Below, one piece after another: positions 1 through 9,944 of a stretch of 64,000 nucleotides of DNA. A model generated the notes under the pieces. The model did no database searches and was not told the DNA's origin. It worked only from the letters and a program-made list of their open reading frames with translations. Numbering within the stretch: position 1 is the stretch's first letter; each line of letters begins with the position of its first letter. Origin of the DNA: Symbiodinium sp. CCMP2592 (taxonomy: Eukaryota; Sar; Dinophyceae; Suessiales; Symbiodiniaceae); the NCBI GenBank assembly GCA_905221615.1, contig CAJNDT010004890.1, forward strand, positions 1,314,599 to 1,378,598, given 5' to 3'. The position numbers were made by a program, and so were the translations under genes.

Positions 1-1
1 G

Positions 2-463
2 GCTACTGTGGGGGCGGTCATGTTTAAACCGAATGAGCCCAACGTTCACGCTTTCGGATGCGAGGTGCCGGCAAACGTACTGTCTCATTGGAGATCCGAT
101 GGCAAGAAACATGTCATAGGTCTTGTGGAGCTTTACGGCGCCATTCTGGCTCTTCGGCATTGGCGCAAACACTTGGACGGCAGCCGAGTGATATTGTTTG
201 TCGACAATTGGCCAGCACTTGATACTCTTGTCAAAGGAGATGCATCCGTCGCGATTTGGCGGGAAATTCTTATGATCCTTGAAAACCCGCAGGAAGCTTC
301 ACCGTGCTATTTATGGATAGCACGTGTGCCATCCGCGTCCAACATTGCAGACGCCCCGAGCCGTGGATCGCTTTCCGAGCTTAGCCACTGGTCTGTACGC
401 GTGGAGGTGCCCAGGTGTCCGCTGTCGAAAGTTGCTCTGAAGTCGATTGTGTCTCAAGGCTAA
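2..463 (+). CDS. RNase H-like C-terminal part of a retroelement polyprotein (5' partial)
   Basis: The frame is open from the left edge of the window, so the real start lies outside it; the GTG at 8 is only the first permitted start. The protein has an RNase H-like layout. A glutamate sits in the segment VELYGAILALRHW, an aspartate in ILFVDNWPALD, and a late aspartate in the segment VPSASNIADAPSRG. The last segment resembles the end of RT-RNase H proteins of DIRS-like and related retroelements, where it directly follows the reverse transcriptase. The stop at 461-463 lies only 7 bases before a split direct repeat, which supports this being the last ORF of a mobile element. No reverse transcriptase is visible because the window starts too late. 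Other families using this RNase H type cannot be excluded. Confidence 0.6.
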   Translation, partial: ATVGAVMFKPNEPNVHAFGCEVPANVLSHWRSDGKKHVIGLVELYGAILALRHWRKHLDGSRVILFVDNWPALDTLVKGDASVAIWREILMILENPQEASPCYLWIARVPSASNIADAPSRGSLSELSHWSVRVEVPRCPLSKVALKSIVSQG

Positions 464-469
464 AGCAGA

Positions 470-809
470 CTGGGGGATTTATGCTTCGAGGTGCACGGTT
501 AAACCGGGCACGTCACGATGAGCTGTGGCTCATATCTTATGCCGGGCCGAGGGGCCCGGCAACAGGATTCATCCCCAGTTTGCCGATGAGCGTAAAACAA
601 TCGAGTGAGCAGCATGTCAGCAGTCGCCATTTTGATATATTTCGCAAATATGTTTGCTAGCCCAAATATCATTTCGGGCAATACTGAATGATTACCCTTG
701 CAATTGTTTATATGACATAGTTCCTCAAAGGGGAATTGTACATGTCCCCACAATCGTGGTATTCTTATCTTGCTGATAACCTTTTTGAAACTCCGACGAA
801 CTTCATAAG
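470..809 (+). repeat. Direct repeat copy B1
   Basis: This copy starts in a G-run followed by atttatgcttcgaggtg and ends at cttcataag. It matches 1073-1416 almost base for base. The visible differences are a 2-base difference in the initial G-run, one base in the 'caacaggatt/caacaagatt' stretch, and a 3-base indel near 774. Both copies contain a GC-rich inverted repeat (gccgggccgaggggcccggc) at about 541-560. Confidence 0.9.
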
Positions 810-1072
810 AACTCTGTCGAGCGCGCACGATATACCTTTATGAAACGTCGGACAGCCTTCCATGGGAAGGCGGTTTCAAAAAAAAAAAAAAAGAGAAGAC
901 GATGCACTCTTCTTGATTCCACTGGATTGCTTTTCATGGACACCACTATTGATTGCATGATCTTTTATTTTCCATGGATTGCTGAGTGAATTATTCATGA
1001 TCTCATGCCGTTGCCAGTTTCCTCAATCAGTGTGAATGAGGAAAACAAAATTTTGTCCCGCCCGCCCAACCC

Positions 1073-1416
1073 TGGGGGGGATTTATGCTTCGAGGTGCAC
1101 GGTTAAACCGGGCACGTCACGATGAGCTGTGGCTCATATCTTATGCCGGGCCGAGGGGCCCGGCAACAAGATTCATCCCCAGTTTGCCGATGAGCGTAAA
1201 ACAATCGAGTGAGCAGCATGTCAGCAGTCGCCATTTTGATATATTTCGCAAATATGTTTGCTAGCCCAAATATCATTTCGGGCAATACTGAATGATTACC
1301 CTTGCAATTGTTTATATGACATAGTTCCTCAAAGGGGAATTGTACATGTCCCCACAATCGTGGTATTCTTATCTAGATGCTGATAACCTTTTTGAAACTC
1401 CGACGAACTTCATAAG
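1073..1416 (+). repeat. Direct repeat copy B2
   Basis: Second copy of the about 340-bp repeat. It has 3 extra bases (aga) in the tatctagatgctgataacc stretch relative to B1. Sequence after 1416 is unrelated to that after 809, which marks the end of the repeated segment. Confidence 0.9.
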
Positions 1417-2490
1417 CGGGCTTTGCCAGCAGAGATTGTTTACTTTTTGGCCAGTGGCGTCACATGATGTGACCTCATGCCCTCGTAATGCATCCGCCTC
1501 ACCAACATGCAGCCATTCTCGAGATCCAGCCATTCTTATTGCAGCGAAGGAAGCTCATACACACAGCCTTGAGAGGATTGCGACAAAAAGGATTCAAGCA
1601 TTTTCGAAGCATAATCGGGCTCTTGATTGCATCTAGAGCTGCTTTGGATGCTAGAGAACTGCCGCGTGAAACGACGGGGCGTGGCATTTGGCTTGGTTGA
1701 TCGTTACATGCTGCGCCCAGCGCATCCAAGCACGAAGAGTTATGGAGATGTCTGCCACAGATGAGAGCGCACGCAACTCTGTGATTTGGTAGATGGTACC
1801 GAGAAGCAGCAAAGGAAGCAAGCGGCACCCTGCTGCCTCGCAGCTGAGCGTCTGCGGATCATTCTTGCCGGAAAAAGGTATGCCTGTTGTCGAGAAAGAC
1901 ATGTCGTAAAGTTAAAATCCAGATGAGGTGGTCTGCGCGCCGACGCATCGCTACCACGACGCAGCAGCATTTTTTGCTTGGCTTCTGTTGCATTGTTGTT
2001 TTCTTGTTCTGTTTCGTTAGATGTTTGTTCAAAGATTCAGCGGAGCAGCTGCTGGCCACCTGAGACCGTCCAAGCCAAAAATCGAACAAAGAGCGTTTGG
2101 AGGCCATGTGAGAGCTCAGCGACTGAGTGATGGCAGTTTGCTTGAGCGTCGCAGTGGTCTCGGTGGCATGTCTTCACGAACACTTTGGCTTTGTGGCTGC
2201 GAGCTATGCCAAAAGAAATGAGAGCCAGGGAACGAGAGTGTTGAGACGTGTGATTCGTGTGCCATATGTCGAGTTCAAATGTCAATATCAAAAGTTTTTT
2301 GTAATGAATCGTAAATTTGCGAAAATACTACTACATGTATGGATGACATAAGATTGTTCGTTGAACCACCAAAACAAGCAAGGCATCATAATTCAATCAG
2401 TGCTACTTTACATGTTTCAATAAATAAAGAGTTGCAGAGGGCCGAGGTGGCACGGATCATCCATGCGAATGGCAGTGTTTCGGGCCGGGC
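1417..2490. other. No recognisable gene
   Basis: Short open frames on both strands overlap each other and none has a recognisable motif. The stretch separates the end of the DIRS-like element from the start of the duplicated host gene. A degenerate similarity to 58.4 kb begins near its right end. Confidence 0.4.
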
Positions 2491-3018
2491 ACAGTCCCAC
2501 CGGCAGAAAGGCCTATGACCCCCTGGCAGGTGTAGGTGACTGGGTGGAGAAGAAAACGGCTGAGTTGACACACGTGGATAATGAATAATGGTCTGGTTTG
2601 CTCAAGGTTTAGGGACACAGAGGTTCAAAAACGAGTTGCGAAAACTAGAAAGCTTCTGAGAGAAAGCAGGCCTTTGACAACGGTTTGCAGACATTGTGCT
2701 AATATTGTCACCCGGAAACTTCGCAATGGCACGCGAATCCCTTGCGAAAGAGGTCAAGAAGGCTCGCTCATCTAATCAGAAGTATTAATAGAAACGAATG
2801 GAGTTGTATTTGCAGAATGCAAAAAATACGGATGAACGCATCCCCCCCCGCGATTTATGTACAGTGAGTAGCTTCAACTGGAGCAAGGAGCAAGAAGGCA
2901 AAGGTGACGTGTGCCCGGCCGCAGCTCTGGCTCCCAGCCAGAATCATGGCTCCGTTGTTTGACTTCTTCATCGGCTCTCCGGCTTGAAGCCGGGGGATGC
3001 ATTCCATGTCTCTGGCTC

Positions 3019-3066
3019 ATGGCTTGTGCCGGCATCTTCGCCACGGTCCTTCTGGGAGCCTTGGCT
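3019..3066 (+). CDS. Signal-peptide-like first exon of beta-helix gene, copy 1
   Basis: The ATG at 3019 opens a 16-codon frame, MACAGIFATVLLGALA, followed by TGA at 3067. The same frame in the downstream copy (59024) reads MACSGTFATILLGALA, so hydrophobic character and length are kept while codons change. This is a typical start of a secreted or membrane protein. The in-frame stop directly afterwards means that, if this is the true start, the exon must end at a non-canonical donor such as GC within GGAGCCTTGGCT. Alternatively the coding frame here is a different one. The inference rests on conservation between two copies only. Confidence 0.4.
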
Positions 3067-3130
3067 TGATCTGTGCTGGTTTTCAATCGGATGTCGTGCC
3101 CAAACCCTTTCCAAGCCATCCATTAGCCCA

Positions 3131-3217
3131 GAAGCGGCTCAAGGGCTTTGCATCACCGGCTGCGCCGTGCGCCCTTCGCGGGAGGAGGTCCAGCAGCTCC
3201 TGGAAAAAGAGGCCGAC
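3131..3217 (+). CDS. Probable coding exon conserved between the two gene copies
   Basis: The frame reads EAAQGLCITGCAVRPSREE and continues VQQLLEKEAD. The copy at 59147-59233 has the same length (87 nt) and the same frame, with mostly conservative changes (Q to P, T to I, E to A, K to T). The segment looks amphipathic and charged; no family was recognised. It lies between the signal-peptide-like exon and the exon at 3282. Confidence 0.4.
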
Positions 3218-3281
3218 CTCATCCTTTCAAGTTCAGCTCTTCAGCTCGATTGAGGTCTTATGGCTCATCCTGGTTTTACAG

Positions 3282-3357
3282 ATGAGTGCATCCGGTTCTC
3301 GGATGTGCTTGGTCGACCGGGAAGCTTCTCAGCTCTGATGAAGTTCAAGCCTCGCAG
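3282..3357 (+). CDS. Probable coding exon DECIRFSDVLGRPGSFSAL, copy 1
   Basis: The stretch is bounded by a good acceptor (ttttacag) and a GT donor (cgcag/gtagcc). It reads DECIRFSDVLGRPGSFSAL followed by MKFKPRR. In the downstream copy the same stretch is one base shorter (near 59310), which breaks this frame. Copy 2 is therefore altered here, or a different frame is used. No known domain was recognised. Confidence 0.35.
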
Positions 3358-5159
3358 GTAGCCCCTCCAGACGTCCGCCCGATTGCAGAGGCCTGTTTTG
3401 TGACAGATTTTTTGGGGTTTTCGGGTCTGCAGCTTTTGGATAAGCTCGCTAGATGGCTTTCCGATCTGTGGCTCGCCATAGCTTTGAAAACTCCAGGGCA
3501 GAGGATTCCTCGGATAAAGGTCCGGGTTTCGGACTTATTTTGAGCGCAAGTCTCAGGGATTCCCTTGCTGGCTGCCGAGGTGTGGCAGTCTGAATTCATG
3601 GTTAACTTAGATTTCCAAGCTTCGTCTGCCGCCTTTCCTTCAAGACTTGAACATCCTTTAGAACCTGTGCATTGTGAGCAACCTTACGTGAAGACCGTCG
3701 ACGGCTCTTCCGGTTATTCTAATGCCTGCAGCGCAAAGCTCCAAGTTCGATGCTTCCGCACGACTGAAACTTACAGCGCTTCCGAACAAGTATGTAGACC
3801 ATGGTGGAAACGGCTGTGAACAGTTGTCCGTGGGGCTTGATCCACGAACAAAGGCCCTAAAGCCCTCAAATCTTAAGGCCCCAGAGCAAAAGCCCTGAAG
3901 CCCTCAGAAGCCCTAGCGACCGGACCAAGGCTTCGTGGTCCCGGGACCTCGAGCCTGGATGGCATGAGGCAGCTCCTGTCGAAGTCGGCGTTTCAGCTCT
4001 CTTCCGGTGCTGTCGAAAGCCGGGTGTATTTCCGAGTTAGGGTTTAGGGCTTCCTAGGAGTTTGGGACACGGGATCCGTGGGTTCGAGGTAGGAATGGGC
4101 ACATGCTCTCTCGGATTGGACCAAGCTAAAGCACAAACATGCCACGCATCATCCCCCCTGTATTCAACAGCCCCTCCGACTTCCCTTAACCTTAAACCCG
4201 AAACCCTAAACTAGGGCTCGCTTGACCGGTCGAGGCGGGTACTGCTTTTCTGGAAGGCGACTCAGTCGCTTGTCTGCGTTGCTTGCGGTTGCGGGTTCAG
4301 AGTTCACGAATGCTACAGAAGTAGCTAAAGAAGCCCTTATGCCATGTAGCGTCAACGCCACCCGAAATCAAGGAGAAGTGGAGCCGTTTTGATTTCTCAT
4401 GGCGACACTTCTCCAACCATGTAGCATTCGCCACAAGCCGCAAGAGCAGGCCTTGCATGTCTTCACTACGCATGTTGATCTCCAAACCTCTTTACGCCAG
4501 CGATTCGCCACTTGGAGCGCCACACTTCTTTCCAGCTGCTGTGCATCCCAGGCCGAATACTCTCACTGCGATGGACTTCCGCGCAACGGCAGCCACGTCG
4601 CTGGGTTGTGCTTGAGTGGGTTTTTAGTTCTTGACGGTTGCAGTATCATTTGGTAATGCTGGAATTTGCAGCAGCCAGCCTCGCGTGCTCTGGATTCGAA
4701 TATGCATTCAGGTCATTAACAAGACACGCCTCTTCAGCACCAATTGCACCTGGCATGGGCAGCCAGGGCTGCAGGCCGGGAAATTGAAAGCGACCGTGGT
4801 GCAGCTCCAAGTTCCGCGATTCTTCGACTAAAGCTTCTGGTTCCAAATGAACCATGCAAGTTTGTTTGCGCGAAGCCGCAAGCTGCAAGCCTCAATCTCT
4901 CAAACTTGCTGCGGCTCTGCCTCCAGCCTCGCTTACATCCCGAGGACCTCCTCCTTTCTCCCTTTGAGTTTGCCTGCGAGGTGACCCTCAAGGAGCCGCT
5001 GACCTTTCAAGGCACCCGTGACTTTCTACGGCCGGGTACTGGAATCCAGTCGTTGACGTGTTTTGAGCGTTTCGAAACTTCAAGGGGTGAATGCTCGGAG
5101 AAGGGTCGAGAACTGAGACAATGTCTGCATGCGACAGGCAATTTGGTCTTGACGGGTGA
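3358..5159. other. Presumed intron sequence, copy 1
   Basis: No convincing protein motif. Contains short telomere-like pieces (cttaaccttaaaccc, aaccctaaac) and open frames that differ between the two gene copies. The corresponding stretch in copy 2 is 59.4-61.1 kb. Confidence 0.4.
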
Positions 5160-5342
5160 GATACAGATCATGGGGGAGCAGGAGCTGGAAGGACCCTGCA
5201 TCTCGGGCAGCAGGAAGAGTCAGGGGCAGCAGTTCGGGTTTGCGGCCCTCATGAAGGTATCAGTGTGAGCGGGAAGATGACGGTGATTGCCGCGAACGCC
5301 AGCTTCGTGGGCTGCAGAAACAGAATGCAGGCTGGGACGTTC
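5160..5342 (+). CDS. Beta-helix exon (GISVSGKMTVIAANASFVGC), copy 1
   Basis: Read in the frame shared with position 5265, the stretch gives a Gly-rich lead followed by VCGPHEGISVSG and KMTVIAANASFVGC. The alternation of short beta strands with N-A-S-F-x-x-C resembles one rung of a right-handed parallel beta-helix. Copy 2 (61143-61325) is almost identical. Exact ends are unsure. An alternative overlapping frame (ending at 5268) is also open and also conserved, so frame choice rests on similarity to the later rungs. Confidence 0.45.
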
Positions 5343-6415
5343 CAAACAAATCCTGAACACGTAAAGCCCTGCACCTACGAAGCCCAAGCCTCAAACTCGC
5401 CAACCGTTAACACGGCCCTACTAGGACCCCAACCCCAAGAACCCAAAGCCTCTAAACTCGGACGGCAGCCCTCGCTCTTGAGTCGGCAGTCAAGCCAGAC
5501 CCGTTTTGCAAACAAGGGCATCGAACCGTGTTCGCATGCAAAACGTAGCAGAAACCTTGGAGTGCAACTTGCGGGCCAGCCGGGGTTTTGTTTTCTCTGT
5601 GTAGTCAAAACAGAATGTCGATCACCCATTCTGTCATTTCGAAGGTCCCACCGCCAAACCCAGAACCGTGAAGATGTGAAGTGTATAAGTCGCTGCTAGT
5701 CGTATCAACCATTCATCTTGTTTGCTATCGAGGATGTATCTATGGCGAATACATGCGAATACCATAAGATCAAGCATCTGGTGCACTGCCAGATCCACTT
5801 GTTAGAGCGTTTGCCACTGCCTGTGTGCTTGACTGCCTGTTGGCCGTGCTGCTGCAGCCCGCCATACCGGACACTCGTCCTTGAGCGGCAATGCACGGGA
5901 CCCGATAGCGTCCCCACTTTGAAGAGCTGGTGATACTCGGTCTTCTTCTTAAAGCAATTTTCCTGCTTGCCAATGCCACACCGGCATGGCCAGCATCTGC
6001 CGATATGTCGCCAAGCGACCTCAAAATCATTGTGCAATTTGAAAGGTTTGTGCGCATCAGCTTTTCCAGCCAGATGTTCCGTGAAAGACCTACGAATCGC
6101 CGGGCATGATTGTTGCACGCATGCGACAGCATGGCATGCTTGCCATCAACAACAAAAATCATCACCGTGTTAACAAGCAGCATCAGCACGAGATGGCATG
6201 CGGTACACGGCAAAGCAGGCCGGCATTTTAGTCTGCTGAGTGATGGTTTCCCACTCTGCTTTGTCGGAACTCAGTTCTCGTGCCAAGTAATGCTACAACG
6301 ACGTGATAAAGCCTGATCAGGGATGCACATTAATCGCAGCCGAACAGACTTGCGTGCAGGACGAAGCATTATTTTGGGTTTGAGATTTTTTCATGCTCGG
6401 AGTGGCCAGGATGGA
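5343..6415. other. Presumed intron, copy 1
   Basis: Almost identical to 61.33-62.39 kb. Open frames on both strands overlap each other and show no motif. High identity here is more likely due to recent gene conversion than to coding constraint, because both strands are equally conserved. Confidence 0.4.
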
Positions 6416-6500
6416 GAAGGAGGAGCTCTGCGCATCCAGAAAGATTTCATCGTCAGCAACAGCAGCGTCATTTTCGAGAACTGCAGTGCATCAAAAGGCC
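6416..6500 (+). CDS. Beta-helix exon (GGALRI / SSVIFENCSAS), copy 1
   Basis: The frame reads EGGALRIQKDFIVSNSSV followed by IFENCSASKG. The GGA-L and F-x-N-C pair is the classic signature of chlamydial polymorphic-membrane-protein (Pmp) repeats and related right-handed beta-helix proteins. Copy 2 (62396-62480) reads EGGALRIEKDFTVSNSSV with MFENCSASGG. Exon limits are approximate. Confidence 0.65.
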
Positions 6501-6718
6501 GGTACTTCAGACGTTAAACCGGTCGACCAAGCCGAGGGCGTAACCATTCGGAGTGGTCTGCCGGCAAGACCCTGCATTCAAAAGGGCCACAGAGTCCCTT
6601 TAAAGAGACTTGCGTGCCAAAGTCAAGTAGCCTTCACATCGTTTCTCATGTCACTGTCGATTGGAGACCCTTCACCCTAAAACGTTTGCATTCAAAGCCA
6701 GGGCTTCCTTGTGCCCAG

Positions 6719-6818
6719 GCGGTGGCCTCTACACGGTCGGCAGTTTCTCCCAACAAGCAGAAAGCACGGTGACCTTCGAGAACTGCACGGCCGATAGAGC
6801 CTCGGTTGCATCTGGGAG
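6719..6818 (+). CDS. Beta-helix exon A, unit 1
   Basis: Reads GGLYTVGSFSQQAESTVTF then ENCTADRASV. Acceptor is gcccag. It is nearly identical to 62698-62797 in copy 2. Exon A lengths across units (100, 100, 97, 100 nt with the ends used here) differ only by multiples of three. Confidence 0.65.
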
Positions 6819-7063
6819 GCCTCTGGGCAACGACGTGTGGGGGAGTTGAAGGCCTCGTTCCGCGCCACGGGCTCTTCGGAGCCGCGCTTCGAAGATGGGG
6901 GATGTCAGGCAGGTAATACACAGAAAGACCATGCGCCTCCTTGTTGCCCACGGGTCTGGTCTAGTCTGCAGTTTCAGGAGGCCGCCCATAAAGTGCTTCG
7001 GGCGTTGTATGCAGAAGGCCACTGAACTCAACGCCATGCGTCTGAGCCCGTGTTGCCTCCCAG

Positions 7064-7165
7064 GTGACGGCGGCGGTGCTCGCGTGAATGAAAACTTCAC
7101 GCAGGGACGAAACAGCTCCACCATCTTCCGCAGCAACAGTGCGAGAAGTGGAGCCTGGGCAGCAG
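7064..7165 (+). CDS. Beta-helix exon B, unit 1
   Basis: Acceptor ctcccag. Reads GDGGGARVNENFTQGRNSS then TIFRSNSARSGAWAA. One rung-type repeat with N-x-T and N-S-S possible glycosylation sites. Length 102 nt, a multiple of three. Confidence 0.65.
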
Positions 7166-7438
7166 TGTTCTTGTCAGTGTCGCCAGTGGGAGTAGGCTGG
7201 GAGCCCTATATACCTTTTATACCTGAGCCATGCAAGCGCCACTTGCTCAGCAGGAGAGACCCTGCAGTCAAGCGCGTGTAGCACAATTCAGGTTCTGGGA
7301 TTGATAGATTGAGGGTGTGCGGCTTGCACGCCAGACAGAGCGCAGGTTTTTCAACGAGGTTTTGAGGTTGGGCTGCGGCCGTTGCAGGAACATTTTGGAG
7401 CCCGTGACTGCATTCTTGAGCCTGCTGGGTGCCCCAAG

Positions 7439-7538
7439 GAGGTGGCCTCTACACTTACGGCAGCTTCTCCCAAGAAGCAGAAAGCACGGTGACCTTCGAG
7501 AACTGCACGGCCGATAGAGCCTCGGTTGTATCTGGGAG
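7439..7538 (+). CDS. Beta-helix exon A, unit 2
   Basis: Reads GGLYTYGSFSQEAESTVTF then ENCTADRASVVSG. Acceptor gccccaag. Nearly identical to unit 4 (8847-8946). Confidence 0.65.
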
Positions 7539-7776
7539 GCCTCTGGGAACGACGTGTGGGGGTTTTGAAGGCCTCGTTCCGCGCCATGGGCTCTTCGGAG
7601 CAGAGCTTCGAAGATGAGGGATGTCAGGCAGGTAAGACACAGAAAGACCATGCGCCTCCTTGTTGCCCACGGGTCTAGTCTGCAGTTTCAGGGGGCGGCC
7701 ATAAAGTATCTTGGGAGTTTTATGCAGAAGGCCACTGAACCCAACGACACCCGTCTGAGCCCGTGTTGCCTCCCAG

Positions 7777-7884
7777 GTAACGGCGGCTGTGCTTTCGTGA
7801 AAGATAACTTCACACAGGGATTTAAGAGCTCCGCCATTTTTCGCGGCTGCCTTGCTGAAAAACTTGATGGAGCCTGGGCAGCAG
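7777..7884 (+). CDS. Beta-helix exon B, unit 2
   Basis: Reads GNGGCAFVKDNFTQGFKSS then AIFRGCLAEKLDGAWAA. Length 108 nt. It is the most divergent B exon in the array. Confidence 0.6.
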
Positions 7885-8156
7885 TGTTCTTGTCAGTGTC
7901 GCCAGTGGGAGTATGCTGGGAGCCTTATATACCTTTATACATGAGCCATGCAAGCGCCACTTGCTCAGCAGGAGAGACCCTGTAGTCAAGCGCGTGTAGC
8001 ACAATTCAGGTTCTGGGATTGATAGATTGAGGGTGCGGGGCTTGCGGGCCAGACAGAGCACAGGTTTTTCAACGAGATTTTGGGGTTGGGCTGCGGCCGT
8101 TGCAGGAACATTTTGGAGCCTCTGACTGCATTCTTGAGTCTGCTGGGTGCCCCAAG

Positions 8157-8253
8157 GAGGTGGCCTCTACACTTACGGCAGCTTCTGCCAAGAAGCCGGA
8201 AGTGCGGTGACCTTCGAGAACTGCACGTCTCGAGCCTCGGTTGCATCTGTGAG
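8157..8253 (+). CDS. Beta-helix exon A, unit 3
   Basis: Reads GGLYTYGSFCQEAGSAVTF then ENCTSRASVASV. One codon shorter than the other A exons and with an extra Cys. Confidence 0.6.
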
Positions 8254-8477
8254 GCCTCTGGGAACGACGTGTGGGGGAGTTGAAGGCCTCGTTCCGCGCA
8301 ATGGTCTCTTCGGAGTAGAGCTTCGAAGATGAGGGATGTCAGGCAGGTAAGACACAGAAAGACCATGCGCCTCCTTGTTGTGCACGGGTCTAGTCTGCAG
8401 TTTCAGGAGGCGGCCCATAAAGTGCTTCGGGCGTTGTATGCAGAAGGCCACTGAACTGAGCCTGTGCTGTCTCCCAG

Positions 8478-8582
8478 GTGACGGCGGCGGTGCTCGCGTG
8501 TACGAGAACTTCGCACAGGGGCCCAACAGCTCCGCCATCTTCCGCAGCTGCAGTGCGGCAAGACATGGAGCCTGGGCAGCAG
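8478..8582 (+). CDS. Beta-helix exon B, unit 3
   Basis: Reads GDGGGARVYENFAQGPNSS then AIFRSCSAARHGAWAA. Length 105 nt. The sequence just upstream is shortened relative to other units. Confidence 0.6.
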
Positions 8583-8846
8583 TGTTCTCGTGACTGTCGC
8601 CAGTGGGAGCGTGCTGGGAGCTTTCCATACTTGAGCCACGCAAGCCCCACTTGCTCAGCAGGAGAGACCCTGCAGTCAAACGCGTGTAGCACAATTCAGG
8701 TTCTGGGATTGATAGATTGAGGGTGCGGGGCTTGCGGGCCAGACAGAGCGCAGGTTTTTCAACGAGGTTTTGAGGTTGGGCTGCGGCCGTTGCAGGAACA
8801 TTTTGGAGCCCGTGACTGCATTCTTGAGTCTGCTGGGTGCCCCAAG

Positions 8847-8946
8847 GAGGTGGCCTCTACACTTACGGCAGCTTCTCCCAAGAAGCAGAAAGCACGGTGA
8901 CCTTCGAGAACTGCACGGCCGATAGAGCCTCGGTTGTATCTGGGAG
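8847..8946 (+). CDS. Beta-helix exon A, unit 4
   Basis: Same protein as unit 2 exon A over its full length, which indicates very recent duplication or conversion between units 2 and 4. Confidence 0.65.
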
Positions 8947-9185
8947 GCCTCTGGGAACGACGTGTGGGGGTTTTGAAGGCCTCGTTCCGCGCAATGGGCT
9001 CTTCGGAGTAGAGCTTCGAAGATGAGGGATGTCAGACAGGTAAGACACAGAAAGACCATGCGCCTCCTTGTTGCGCACGGGTCTAGTCTGCAGTTTCAGG
9101 AGGCGGCCCATAAAGTGCTTCGGGCGTTGTATGCAGAAGGCCACTGAACTCAACGCCACTGGTCTGAGCCCGTGCTGCCTCCCAG

Positions 9186-9290
9186 GTCACGGCGGCGGTG
9201 CTCACGTGACAGCAAACGTCACACAGGGAGCCAACAGCTCCTCCATCTTCCGCAGCTGCAGTGCGGCAAGACATGGAGCCTGGGCAGCAG
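9186..9290 (+). CDS. Beta-helix exon B, unit 4
   Basis: Reads GHGGGAHVTANVTQGANSS then SIFRSCSAARHGAWAA. Length 105 nt. Shares its 3' half with unit 3 exon B. Confidence 0.6.
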
Positions 9291-9554
9291 TGTTCTCGCG
9301 ACTGTCGCCAGTGGGAGCGTGCTGGGAGCTTTCCATACTTGAGCCACGCAAGCCCCACTTGCTCAGCAGGAGAGACCCTGCAGTCAAACGCGTGTAGCAC
9401 AATTCAGGTTCTGGGATTGATAGATTGAGGGTGCGGGGCTTGCGGGCCAGACAGAGCGCAGGTTTTTCAACGAGATTTTGGGGTTGGGCTGCGGCCGTTG
9501 CAGGAACATTTTGGAGCCTCTGACTACATTCTTGAGTCTGCTGGGTGCCCCAAG

Positions 9555-9645
9555 GAGGTGGCCTCTACACTGACGGCAGCTTCTCCCAAGAAGCCGGAAG
9601 CACGGTGACCTTCGAGAGCTGCACGGCCTCTCGAGCCTCGGCTGC
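9555..9645 (+). CDS. Beta-helix exon A, unit 5
   Basis: Reads GGLYTDGSFSQEAGSTVTF then ESCTASRASAAS. The 3' flank has a deletion relative to other units, so the exon end is unsure. Confidence 0.55.
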
Positions 9646-9836
9646 ATCCTGCAACGGTGCGGGGGAGTTGAAGGCCTCGTTCTGCGCCATGGGCTCTTCG
9701 GAGCAGAGCTTCGAAGATGAGGGATGTCAGGCAGGTAAGACACAGAAAGACCATGCGCCTCCTTGTTGCCCACGGGTCTAGTCTGCAGTTTCAGGGGGCG
9801 GCAACGCCATGCGTCTGAGCCCACGATGTCTCCCAG

Positions 9837-9944
9837 GTGGCGTCGGCGGAGGTGCTCGCGTGCACGAGAACTTCGAACAGGGGCCTAACAGCTCCGCCAT
9901 CTTCCGCAGCTGCAGTGCGGCAATACATGGAGCCTGGGCGGCAG
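9837..9944 (+). CDS. Beta-helix exon B, unit 5
   Basis: Reads GVGGGARVHENFEQGPNSS then AIFRSCSAAIHGAWAA. Length 108 nt. Last unit of the regular array. Confidence 0.6.

Larger units (their letters stand above)
470..1416 (+). mobile_element. 3' terminus of a DIRS/Ngaro/VIPER-like element (B1-A2-B2 split repeat)
   Basis: Directly after the RNase H-like frame there are two nearly identical copies of an about 340-bp sequence (470-809 and 1073-1416), separated by about 260 bp of unrelated sequence containing a poly-A run. Tyrosine-recombinase retrotransposons of the PAT/Ngaro/VIPER kind end in this pattern, called B1-A2-B2, where A2 repeats the left end (A1) of the element. A1 would be upstream of the window and cannot be checked. 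The element would end near 1416, where the similarity between the two copies stops abruptly. An RNase H-bearing ORF as the last ORF matches the VIPER-type gene order. Confidence 0.5.
2500..7280 (+). repeat. Segmental duplication, copy 1 (pairs with about 58560-63200)
   Basis: The order of sequence is collinear with the right end of the window. Similarity is weak at 2500-2870 and clear from 2870 to 4700 with many substitutions and small indels. It is nearly perfect from about 4890 to 5960, where only a handful of differences are visible over about 1 kb, and good again to about 7000. Both copies carry the same signal-peptide-like exon and the same beta-helix exons, so this is a tandem duplication of the 5' part of one gene. 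Confidence 0.9.

Noticed and set aside
619..640. Word cgccattttg in the B1/B2 repeat, similar to part of the dinoflagellate spliced leader
   Set aside because: Only about 10 bases match and the conserved 3' end of the leader is absent; likely chance.
5705..6213. Minus-strand frames conserved in both gene copies
   Set aside because: Conservation there reflects near-identity of the whole duplicated tract and affects both strands equally; no protein motif.
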